A stretch of 13,291 bases of DNA from Phaeodactylibacter sp964397205 (GTDB lineage: Bacteria; Bacteroidota; Bacteroidia; Chitinophagales; Saprospiraceae). Position 1 is the first letter of the stretch. The number at the start of each line of letters is the position of its first letter. The stretch spans positions 1 through 13,291 of the forward strand of contig CAYNIT010000108.1 in assembly GCA_964397205.1 (NCBI GenBank), written 5' to 3'. Positions 7,368 to 13,291 of this stretch are shown one piece after another. The position numbers and the translations under genes are program-made. Under the pieces are notes generated by a model. It had not been told where the DNA came from, ran no database searches, and saw only the letters and a program-made list of their open reading frames with translations.

Positions 7368-8363
7368 TTAGAGCTTTTGGCCGTACCGCCAAAGAAAGGT
7401 TTTGTACATCGCCACAGCCAGTTCGTTTTGACTGTGCCGGGTAGCCGCTTGCTCATATTTATTGTAAGCCAGCGCCTGATACCCTTCCTCTTCCAGCAGA
7501 GCCGCTTCCAATAGCAGTTGTGCTGCGGGGCCAGCCAGACGGTACATCTCGCTTTCGTACAGCTTCTGCTGAATGGCTTCGAGCTCTTTCACTTGCTCCA
7601 TTAGAAAAGGAATTTCGGAAGTATTCTCTTCCGGCGCGCCATCGACACCAGCTTTCCACTTGTAGTAGCGGCCCGGCTCTAATGACAAGCCGGCGAGATC
7701 CAGCTCGATGGAGGTTCCATCCACGGGCTGCTCCAGCAACTGTTTCCCATCATCGGTATAAATGGCCAAGCGGTAGGCTTCAGGCTCCGATACTTGCTCT
7801 TTGTGTGCCCAGCGGAAGATCGCTGATTTACCCGCCACTTTGCCGCCGTTCGGGCTAAGGGCCAGCAGGGCAGCACCGGACTCTCCATGGCCGCTGCCTT
7901 CCTCTTTGGTCGGAGGTTTCACCGGGCCCATACTGCCTCCTAAGCTCTGCCGGGTATTATCGGTCGTATTATTGGAGACGAACCCCAGCACCTGGGGCTG
8001 GCGGAAATAGGGATGCTCCGACCGCTTGACATAGTCTTCGAACAAGCGGGCGTAGGGGCTTTTGCGGAACAAACTGGCATCCTGCAGCGCCTCCTTCACC
8101 GGTAATTTTGCTTTTTCCTGCAGGACCAGGTAATCTCCATCGTGGAGTATAGCGACGGAGCCACCGCGCTTTACCTTGAGCCGCCCCGTTTTTGATAGTG
8201 TTGTGCCCGGCTGCAAGGATTTGAATTGGAACCAACCTTTAGCGGCAGGAGTATACTTGACGCGGCCTTCTACGCTATATGCCGTAGCGCTCGGCTGATC
8301 CTGGGCCAGCACAGGGCTGGTTGCCAACAAGGCTATTAAAATGGAAAAACAGTAGGTCTTCAT
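7368..8363 (-). CDS. Secreted FecR-like/Ig-like domain protein B
   Basis: The protein has 331 residues. The signal peptide is 1-20 (SILIALLATSPVLAQ). Residues 28-95 are an all-beta FecR-like segment: VEGRVKY, then LQPGTTLSKTGRLKVKRGGSV and HDGDYLVL. The strand-turn pattern resembles FecR/DUF domains but no FecR transmembrane helix is present. A low-complexity Gly/Thr/Lys linker (130-165) leads to an Ig/fibronectin-like domain at about 168-255, starting LSPNGGKVAGKSAIFRWAH and including LEPGRYYKWKAGVDG. This layout recalls DUF928 of cyanobacterial CHASE2/CHAT-protease loci (recollection, not a search). The C-terminus (258-331) is helical and half-TPR-like (EEEGYQALAYNKYEQA). It is a paralogue of the gene at 10029-10994 by domain order and the shared C-terminal motif. 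It lies 28 bp after the M48 gene and 11 bp before the WD40-caspase gene. It is probably an envelope adaptor; no enzymatic motif was seen. Confidence 0.85.
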   Translation of the reverse strand: MKTYCFSILIALLATSPVLAQDQPSATAYSVEGRVKYTPAAKGWFQFKSLQPGTTLSKTGRLKVKRGGSVAILHDGDYLVLQEKAKLPVKEALQDASLFRKSPYARLFEDYVKRSEHPYFRQPQVLGFVSNNTTDNTRQSLGGSMGPVKPPTKEEGSGHGESGAALLALSPNGGKVAGKSAIFRWAHKEQVSEPEAYRLAIYTDDGKQLLEQPVDGTSIELDLAGLSLEPGRYYKWKAGVDGAPEENTSEIPFLMEQVKELEAIQQKLYESEMYRLAGPAAQLLLEAALLEEEGYQALAYNKYEQAATRHSQNELAVAMYKTFLWRYGQKL

Positions 8364-8391
8364 GTTAATTTCGGGTTTGAATTAAGTGTGA

Positions 8392-10032
8392 TCAATAATT
8401 AGCGGGCAGCTGTTTGCGGAATACGATCCAGCGCTCCAATCGCCCCGTTTCGTCCAGCAAAAAAAGCAGCTGCTGTTTGTCGTAGGCCAGGCATTCGCCG
8501 CCTGTCAGATTCAAGCTGCGGCCAGGAGGCCCGTAGGCTTCGAGAATGGAAGACCGTGGATCGCCAAGCGATACCCCCGCCGAAGTTTGCCCTTCGTAAT
8601 TCTCGGCTGTTTGTTGGAACAGGGCATGAGAGGCACCTTCCTGTGCATAGTGCAGCAGTATTTCGGACTGCCCCTCTGGCTTATAGCCGCAGTAAATGCC
8701 ATCTGAAAGGTCTACTGTCGCGGCTACCGATGGGTTCATCAAAAAATCTTCCAGAAGCAAGCCCTCTATTTGCTCTACCCCCCTTGCTGGCAATTGGCGG
8801 GCTGGCACAGGCGCTGAGCCCCCCTGTATCACTGCCAGATTGACCAGCGCCAAAGACTCGTTCCCGGGCCTCGCCCGCTTGAAGTAGGTGCGTGCCAGAG
8901 CGGTGTCTCCCTGCAGCGCTGCTACGGTACCCAGGATAATTTGGGCATTGGCAGCGGTCTTGGCATCCTCACTTGCCAAAGCCAGCTGTATGGTTTTCTG
9001 CGCCCGGTAAGTGGCATCGAGCCAAGCATTGTCCAGGGTATGGAGCACCGCCAGATTTAGCTGGGCGGAAGGCTGGTTTTCATCCAGCAGTATAGCGTTC
9101 TGCAACCATTGCTTAGCCTGTGCCAGCAACTTTGCCCGTTGGTCCGCTGCTTCATCAGGCGAGCGCGTAGCCAGTTCAGCCAGCCGGCTATTCAAGTCAA
9201 GCTCTACCGGCAGTAAATAGGGCATCTTTTCCTGTGAAGTGCGTTGCAGCGCAGCCAGGATAGCCGACACTCCGGCGTTGTTGTAAAGCTCATACCCCTG
9301 ATAGGCGGAAAGGATGTGTTGGTAGTAATCCGCTGCAGCGGCATAGCCTTCTACCAGGGTTAGCAGGTTGGCCGTCTGGAAAACGTAGTGCAGTTCCCGC
9401 AGCCTTTCCGCGGTGTTTTCGCTCATGGCGAGGCGCTCGCTCAGGCTGGGGTAGCCCGCAATAGCTTCCGGCAAGCCATATTTTTGGTAGGCTGAGCGCA
9501 ACAATCGGCTGAGCGTAGGGTAGGTATTGTACCCCGCCGACAGCGCCAGTATGCCGCCAAAGTAATCAGCCTGCCGCTCGTATTCCCGCCCGGTAATAGA
9601 TGCTTCTTTGGGGGTGCTAGGCGCTTCCGCTGATGACTGTCCGATAAAATGCCGTTTCCAGTGGTGCTGCTCGTAGTAATGGATGATCTCGTGCGCAAGC
9701 ATGGCCGCTAAAGCGTTCAAAGAATCCTTCCCGAGGCTGGCGCAGATGTCATAGGCTTGCTCTTCCAATCCGATTTGGCGCTTGCTGGCGTGCATCCACG
9801 CCATGTACCGGCGGCCGGTATTCATGATGAAAGTAGGCGCTGGCAGGCGGGAACTGCCTCTGGCCCGTATTAGCTGATTGAAAACCCGCTCCGCTACCTC
9901 AAATTTGTAATCCTGTACCAGCCGTGGCTGAAGGCGGCTTGCTCCCGGGCGGTTGATAAAGGCAAAAATACTGTCCTGGGCAGCCATGGGTAGTGCCGTC
10001 ATCAACCAGACAATAAAAAGCAGCCATCTCAT
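8392..10032 (-). CDS. M48-type zinc metalloprotease with TPR-like repeats, exported
   Basis: The protein has 546 residues. An N-terminal hydrophobic signal (about 1-18, LLFIVWLMTALPMAAQ) suggests export. The zinc site is complete: HEIIH with His114, Glu115 and His118, and the downstream ERQAD, whose Glu152 is the third ligand in M48 peptidases. The peptidase domain covers about 40-215. Helical TPR-like repeats follow (225-405), including a LPVELDL segment near 274-280. A C-terminal beta-rich domain (about 430-546) contains SAGVSLGDPRSSILEAYGPP and ends in LFLLDETGRLERW. The same TPR and C-terminal parts recur in the partial gene at the right edge, so the two are paralogues. The ATG overlaps the stop of the upstream FecR-like gene by 4 bp (ATGA), indicating translational coupling. 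BepA-like M48-TPR proteases in Gram-negative envelopes do quality control of outer-membrane proteins. A similar role is possible here, but the C-terminal domain is different. Confidence 0.9.
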   Translation of the reverse strand: MRWLLFIVWLMTALPMAAQDSIFAFINRPGASRLQPRLVQDYKFEVAERVFNQLIRARGSSRLPAPTFIMNTGRRYMAWMHASKRQIGLEEQAYDICASLGKDSLNALAAMLAHEIIHYYEQHHWKRHFIGQSSAEAPSTPKEASITGREYERQADYFGGILALSAGYNTYPTLSRLLRSAYQKYGLPEAIAGYPSLSERLAMSENTAERLRELHYVFQTANLLTLVEGYAAAADYYQHILSAYQGYELYNNAGVSAILAALQRTSQEKMPYLLPVELDLNSRLAELATRSPDEAADQRAKLLAQAKQWLQNAILLDENQPSAQLNLAVLHTLDNAWLDATYRAQKTIQLALASEDAKTAANAQIILGTVAALQGDTALARTYFKRARPGNESLALVNLAVIQGGSAPVPARQLPARGVEQIEGLLLEDFLMNPSVAATVDLSDGIYCGYKPEGQSEILLHYAQEGASHALFQQTAENYEGQTSAGVSLGDPRSSILEAYGPPGRSLNLTGGECLAYDKQQLLFLLDETGRLERWIVFRKQLPANY

Positions 10033-10994
10033 TTAAGTTGCTGTTGTGCTTCCGGCAAGGCATCCATGCGCGCCAAAAAGCTGATCCACAATTTTTGGTA
10101 AAGCGTTGAGGCTAAGGAGCCTTCCCCTGATAATTGCTGGTACTTAGCGTAGGCAGTGTTGTACAGCCCATCCTGCTCTAACTGGTACAAAAGGTAGAGT
10201 TCCTGCTCAGTGGGAGACAATTGGCGATAGCTTTCATCATCGGAAAGCTCTTCCAGCAGATGCTGGTACGCCTGGGGCTCATAGCTGAAATAGTACTCCG
10301 GAGACTCCAGCCGGCTGCTGTCCGGTTGCAGTGCGGACACGCTCCACACATAGACTGCCTCCGGCTGCAACCGCAATTCCCTTAAAGCCACCGAGACCTG
10401 CGCATCCTTGGCCAGCGCCGTGAATACCGGCTCCCCGCTTATCTCTTTTCTAATGGTAAAATTGTAGCCATTCGGTGCTGCGACGGAATCCCAGCGAAAG
10501 GTAAGCTGCGGGGCATCAATCCGTTGGCTCAGGTACTGCGGAGCGGAAATGCTGAACCGCCGGCTCGCGAATCCATCAATGCCGGCTCGGACATTAGTCA
10601 GGTACCGGCGGTGGTACTGTTCTACTTGCTCGGCATCGTCTGTATCCCTAATGGCATTGCCGACAAAAGACCAGAACCGGTGGAAGAAACCTTTGGGAGA
10701 CTGGGCCTCTAACTCTTGAGCCAATTGATCCAGTTCGTAAAGGCTGGGCCCTTCCAACCCAACTTTTTGGCCGTCGTACAGCAGATTGGCTTTTTTGCTG
10801 CGCTGCAACCGCAACCGGCCGTCCGCCGGCAACTTCATGCCAGCAAATACGCGCTGTTCGTTGCCTCCTTCCCGGCTGACCGTGATGCCGTCGACGCTAT
10901 TCGTATACAATACCGTGAAGGAAGCGGATTGAGCCCAAACGGCGGAGATGTCCAGCAGCCATACCAAAAGCAGCAATCCGATTGTTTTTCTCAT
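10029..10994 (-). CDS. Secreted FecR-like/Ig-like domain protein A
   Basis: The protein has 321 residues. The signal peptide is 1-22 (IGLLLLVWLLDISAVWAQ). Residues 25-90 form a FecR-like beta segment (VDGITVSREGG, FAGMKLPADGRLRL, LLYDGQKVGLEG). Residues 95-150 form a charged helical stretch. An Ig/fibronectin-like domain lies at about 155-240 (APQLTFRWDSVAAPNGY, LQPEAVYVWSVSAL, SPEYYFSY). A helical, half-TPR-like tail (245-320) contains LEQDGLYNTAYAKYQQL, matching LEEEGYQALAYNKYEQA in protein B. The two are therefore diverged duplicates. No catalytic motif was seen, and no transmembrane helix apart from the signal, unlike FecR itself, an inner-membrane anti-sigma regulator. The stop overlaps the start of the M48 gene by 4 bp, so their stoichiometry is probably linked. 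It is the first gene after the 152-bp gap behind the CHASE2 gene, where a small ORF and a candidate promoter box are seen. Confidence 0.85.
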   Translation of the reverse strand: MRKTIGLLLLVWLLDISAVWAQSASFTVLYTNSVDGITVSREGGNEQRVFAGMKLPADGRLRLQRSKKANLLYDGQKVGLEGPSLYELDQLAQELEAQSPKGFFHRFWSFVGNAIRDTDDAEQVEQYHRRYLTNVRAGIDGFASRRFSISAPQYLSQRIDAPQLTFRWDSVAAPNGYNFTIRKEISGEPVFTALAKDAQVSVALRELRLQPEAVYVWSVSALQPDSSRLESPEYYFSYEPQAYQHLLEELSDDESYRQLSPTEQELYLLYQLEQDGLYNTAYAKYQQLSGEGSLASTLYQKLWISFLARMDALPEAQQQLK

Positions 10995-10999
10995 AGCAG

Positions 11000-11011
11000 T
11001 AAAGATCTTTA
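11000..11011. promoter_or_regulatory. Perfect 12-bp palindrome just upstream of FecR-like gene A
   Basis: TAAAGATCTTTA is a perfect palindrome whose edge lies 5 bp before the ATG at 10994. It would overlap the ribosome-binding region, so it could be an operator or a small translation-blocking structure, or simply chance. No second copy was noticed in the window. Confidence 0.2.
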
Positions 11012-11028
11012 TGAGGTATCTTGATTGG

Positions 11029-11106
11029 TTAAGGGAAAGCCAGAACCAGCTTTCTCTCAGGCTGTACGCTTAGCCTTTCAATGGGTATATTTAGGCCTGT
11101 GCTCAT
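11029..11106 (-). CDS. Small ORF, 25 residues, with strong Shine-Dalgarno
   Basis: ATG at 11106-11104 is preceded by GGAGG and a 6-nt spacer, the best ribosome-binding site I found in front of any start in the window. The reading frame runs 25 codons to TAA at 11029: MSTGLNIPIERLSVQ followed by PERKLVLAFP. There is no signal peptide, transmembrane segment or cysteine, and I recognise no family. It sits between the CHASE2 gene (stop 40 bp upstream) and FecR-like gene A (start 34 bp downstream), on the same strand. A possible 6-bp hairpin (GAAAGC and GCTTTC arms, 11035-11054) covers its last codons. It could be a real small protein, a leader peptide controlling the following gene, or the remnant of an eroded gene. 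Nothing in the amino-acid sequence settles this. Confidence 0.4.
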   Translation of the reverse strand: MSTGLNIPIERLSVQPERKLVLAFP

Positions 11107-11111
11107 AGGTT

Positions 11112-11117
11112 ACCTCC
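11112..11117 (-). promoter_or_regulatory. Strong Shine-Dalgarno (GGAGGT) before the small ORF
   Basis: Read on the minus strand this is GGAGGT, with its GGAGG core 6 nt before the ATG at 11106. Neighbouring genes have no such site, as is normal for Bacteroidota, so its presence here is notable. It abuts the TATATTTG box at 11117-11124, so both cannot easily work as promoter and ribosome-binding site for the same start. Confidence 0.45.
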
Positions 11118-11124
11118 AAATATA
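11117..11124 (-). promoter_or_regulatory. Candidate internal -7 promoter box (TATATTTG)
   Basis: The minus strand reads TATATTTG, fitting the Bacteroidota TAnnTTTG box, in the only sizeable gap of the gene train. No TTTG -33 element is found at the expected spacing. If used, transcription would start at or just past the Shine-Dalgarno of the small ORF and leave a leader of about 115 nt before FecR-like gene A. Confidence 0.3.
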
Positions 11125-11146
11125 CACATTTCTTAATCGCCTCTGC

Positions 11147-12397
11147 CTATTCCTCTTCTTCTGCCAGCAGCAAGGCAGCATTCCTGCGCAGCGGCACTTC
11201 CTCCGGTATGCGGTCCAAAGCGGGGATGCGTTTCCGGATCAAGCTCTCGTAGATCATGATGATGTCGTAGGCCAGCAACAAGGCCAGGATGCCTACTCCA
11301 AAATCCAGCCGCAGCCGAAATTGGTAAAACAACGCGGAAATCAGGAAGAACAAAAAGATGAACTCCACCAGTTGCAAGGCTCGGGTAATGCCATGGAAAA
11401 CCTCGTTAAAGTCATCGTAAATCCAGTGGATCAGCAGAACATTCCCATAGCAAAACAGCAGCAGTATGATCCAATTCAACCACTGCGGCAATTCCCGGAC
11501 ATAGCGCGACTCCAGCACCATGCTGATAACGTTGGCATGGATGATCAAACCGTACATGTCTGGTATTGCTTTAGAAGAGTAGCTTTGGTTCAGGGGCGTG
11601 TAGTGGCGGTCCTTCAGCGGATCTCCCCGGCCATTGTCCGGTACATAGCCCATCAGTACGACCTTGCCCTCCACCACGGTTCTTACCTCTTCCAGGCTGA
11701 GGGTGTCCAACAGTCTTTTTTGCTCCTGCCATACGAAATCTCCCCGGTGCCCGATAAAGTGAATCCGTTCTACCACTTTTTTGCGCTGCAGCAGCTGTTC
11801 GGCTGACTGCGGGTCGTACTGGCGCAACAGCGCCGTTGCAAAAGCTGGCATGGTATCATTGCCTACCGGCTCCTGGGGGCTGAAGTGCCGGATAACTTTC
11901 GTTTTATTGGCGGGAAAGTTGACAAATCCCAACTGAGCGTGGTTGGAAAAAAAGGTGTCTACGCCAGCCCAGTTTTGGAATTTACTATAAGACTGGTCCA
12001 CTCCTTCCAACTCGCAAGCCAGTACTACTTCGGGTACTTGTTTGAGACTAGCTTGCAGCATAGAGTCTGCAACCGGGTCTTTCCGCCCCCCGAACAATAC
12101 ATCCAGCCCAATTGTAGCTGCGCCCGCCTGATGCAGCTTTAGGAGCAAGCGGGCAATCTGCTCCCGGTCTGGCTCTCCGGTATGGACCACCACGATTGGC
12201 ACACCATTACTTTGCTTATAACGGGGTCTTTCTGAGAAAAAAGCATAGACAATATCCGTGATTTCGTAGTTCTTCAAACCATTGTTAAAGGGGTCAATGT
12301 AGTGCATATTCAGCCGGATCAAATTGAGCAGCCAGATGAATAAAAATATAAGCCCGGTAATGATAATGCTGTGGGGCTGAATAATACGGTTGACCAT
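11147..12397 (-). CDS. CHASE2-domain membrane sensor without output domain
   Basis: The protein has 416 residues. One N-terminal transmembrane helix (about 11-29) leads to an extracytoplasmic CHASE2 domain (about 40-300). It is recognised by its typical elements: ITDIVYAFF, IVVVHTGEP, AATIGLDVLF, the GKVVLMGY strand (244-251) and PDMYGLIIHANVISMVL (279-295). Three helices follow at about 306-327, 340-360 and 364-384, the usual CHASE2 exit. Family members normally continue into a histidine kinase, adenylyl cyclase or serine/threonine kinase. Here only about 30 residues remain (IRKRIPALDRIPEE...LLAEEEE), so there is no enzymatic output. It therefore either signals through a partner or acts as a membrane scaffold for the secreted neighbours. 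It starts 53 bp after the partial M48-like gene and is probably in the same operon. Stop TAG at 11147. There is no sign of frameshift, since the end is a clean acidic tail. Confidence 0.88.
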   Translation of the reverse strand: MVNRIIQPHSIIITGLIFLFIWLLNLIRLNMHYIDPFNNGLKNYEITDIVYAFFSERPRYKQSNGVPIVVVHTGEPDREQIARLLLKLHQAGAATIGLDVLFGGRKDPVADSMLQASLKQVPEVVLACELEGVDQSYSKFQNWAGVDTFFSNHAQLGFVNFPANKTKVIRHFSPQEPVGNDTMPAFATALLRQYDPQSAEQLLQRKKVVERIHFIGHRGDFVWQEQKRLLDTLSLEEVRTVVEGKVVLMGYVPDNGRGDPLKDRHYTPLNQSYSSKAIPDMYGLIIHANVISMVLESRYVRELPQWLNWIILLLFCYGNVLLIHWIYDDFNEVFHGITRALQLVEFIFLFFLISALFYQFRLRLDFGVGILALLLAYDIIMIYESLIRKRIPALDRIPEEVPLRRNAALLLAEEEE

Positions 12398-12433
12398 AAA
12401 AAGCTATTGCTTTGCGCTCCCGGATAAAGGCTC

Positions 12434-12449
12434 GGCTGACAATTCAGCC
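12434..12449. terminator. Small hairpin right after the partial M48-like gene (weak attenuator candidate)
   Basis: Perfect 6-bp arms GGCTGA and TCAGCC flank a CAAT loop, beginning one base after the TAG at 12453-12451 in the minus direction. On that strand the stem is followed by GAGCCTTTATCC, which is not a U-tract. It is therefore more likely an mRNA-stabilising or weak attenuating hairpin than an intrinsic terminator. Confidence 0.25.
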
Positions 12450-12450
12450 A

Positions 12451-13291
12451 CTAATCAAAAACGTAATTGGCCCAGCGTTCCAGCTTTCCGTTTTCATCCA
12501 GGAAAAAAAGTACTTCCTTGTAAACCAAGATCTCCCCCTTCGGAAGCTCTCGTGTAATCTCAGGCTCATTGTATTTATCGACGATTTCTGATCGGTTGGT
12601 TCCTATTTTAAAGTAGTCGTAGGTTTCTCCCTCGTACCCTTGCCCGGTAAGGTGGACGAATATTTCCGGCCCTTCCGGCGGGCGTATCCGCATCACTTTG
12701 GAATTTTGCAGGCCGTTGGTATTTTCCCAAACCTCGAACCTCAGCTTATCGTACAGCCTGATATCAAGGGTGCCGCTTCCTGCTCCCCGGGGGAACAGGG
12801 TAAGGTCTCGGGGTTTTAAATCATCAATTTCGTAAGCATCTGGTTCTTCCACCTCTGGCCCTTGGGAAGATTCCCCCTTCATCTTGCGGAGATTGTAGCG
12901 GGCGGTGGCAGAATAACCTATAATGGGTTCCAGAGTGGCGATGGCAGCATCCTTATCTCCGGCATCCAGTTGCAGCAGCGCCAGCAGTGCCCGCGCATCG
13001 ATGGCTGTTTTTGGGTAGGCATCCGGGTAGGCCTGGGCTTCAACTTCCGCGTAGAATTGGGCGCGCTCCGGTTGCCCCAGCAGGTAGTAGGCGCAAGCTA
13101 AATTCAGGTAGGCCGGAGCGTAGGCGCGGTTGAGGCCGATGGCGCTGTTGAAATAACCGATAGCCGTTTGCAACAACTCCCGGCGCTGCTCCAGATCCTT
13201 CTCTGTAAACCCGTCCTTGCCCCCTGCGCCAAAACTCAAGTCCAACTCCAGGGGAAGGCGGTAGGCTCTTTCCGACTTCGGAAACAACTCC
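12451..13291 (-). CDS. TPR protein paralogous to the M48 metalloprotease gene (partial, N-terminus off the right edge)
   Basis: The frame is open to the right edge and ends with TAG at 12451, giving 279 visible residues. The TTG at 13287 is not a credible start, because the frame continues upstream of it. Visible parts are a LPLELDL motif (12-18), TPR-like helices (about 35-135, with AYLNLACAYYLLGQPERAQ), an acidic linker (138-165) and a C-terminal beta-rich domain (about 170-279) with YEGETYDYFKIG, RSEIVDKYNEP and the ending LFFLDENGKLERW. Each piece has its counterpart in the same order in the gene at 8392-10032, which carries an M48 zinc site upstream. This protein therefore probably has an M48 domain too, but it is outside the window and the catalytic residues cannot be verified. 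It is the most upstream visible gene of the minus-strand train. Confidence 0.82.
   Translation of the reverse strand, partial: ELFPKSERAYRLPLELDLSFGAGGKDGFTEKDLEQRRELLQTAIGYFNSAIGLNRAYAPAYLNLACAYYLLGQPERAQFYAEVEAQAYPDAYPKTAIDARALLALLQLDAGDKDAAIATLEPIIGYSATARYNLRKMKGESSQGPEVEEPDAYEIDDLKPRDLTLFPRGAGSGTLDIRLYDKLRFEVWENTNGLQNSKVMRIRPPEGPEIFVHLTGQGYEGETYDYFKIGTNRSEIVDKYNEPEITRELPKGEILVYKEVLFFLDENGKLERWANYVFD

Noticed and set aside
7357..7392. Start of the WD40-caspase at 7392
   Set aside because: It would overlap the upstream gene and put 12 charged residues before a typical signal peptide. The ATG at 7356 fits better.
11035..11054. Hairpin in the gap after the CHASE2 gene as an intrinsic terminator
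   Set aside because: The stem has only 6 bp with an 8-nt loop and is followed by CCTTAACC rather than a U-tract. It also overlaps the small ORF.
13285..13287. TTG at 13287 as the start of the right-edge gene
   Set aside because: The frame stays open upstream to the edge, and the paralogue has a long N-terminal part, so the gene is simply cut by the window.

Overview
The window looks like part of a Bacteroidota chromosome, most plausibly a member of the Saprospiria (Lewinella, Haliscomenobacter or Phaeodactylibacter type). This is inferred from four things: an ECF sigma/membrane anti-sigma pair of the Bacteroidota kind, mostly missing Shine-Dalgarno sequences, TAnnTTTG-like promoter boxes, and very long secreted caspase/WD40/TPR proteins in moderately GC-rich DNA. 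No gene is recognised well enough to be given a symbol.

Layout, left to right. (1) Positions 1-1078, minus strand: an ECF-type sigma factor and, 3 bp downstream, a single-pass membrane protein with an anti-sigma-like N-terminus that runs off the left edge. (2) Positions 1079-1497: a divergent intergenic region holding a complete 179-bp MITE-like element. It has nested perfect 16-bp inverted repeats, GTAA...TTAC ends and an exact 8-bp target duplication, features I associate with the IS66 family. (3) Positions 1498-3663, plus strand: a secreted caspase-fold (C14) protease with C-terminal TPRs. (4) Positions 3673 to beyond 13291, minus strand: a compact gene train. In transcription order it reads: M48-type TPR protein (partial, right edge), CHASE2 membrane sensor, a 25-codon small ORF with a strong SD, FecR-like/Ig protein A, M48 metalloprotease-TPR, FecR-like/Ig protein B, and a 1227-residue secreted WD40-caspase protein.

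How the genes may work together (inference). Every protein of the long train whose N-terminus is visible is predicted to be exported or membrane-inserted, apart from the small ORF. Two caspase-fold proteases with intact His/Cys dyads meet tail to tail. The train contains duplicated components: two FecR-like/Ig/helical proteins, and two proteins with matching TPR and C-terminal domains, one with a visible M48 zinc site. A CHASE2 sensor without any cytoplasmic output domain sits among them, and an ECF sigma/anti-sigma pair lies across the divergent promoter. This resembles an envelope-located sensing and proteolysis system, possibly a Bacteroidota counterpart of the CHASE2/FecR/CHAT-protease neighbourhoods of cyanobacteria and proteobacteria. 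No substrate, trigger or phenotype can be read from the DNA.

The only intergenic stretch above 300 bases is 1079-1497. No tRNA, rRNA, CRISPR array or convincing intrinsic terminator was seen.
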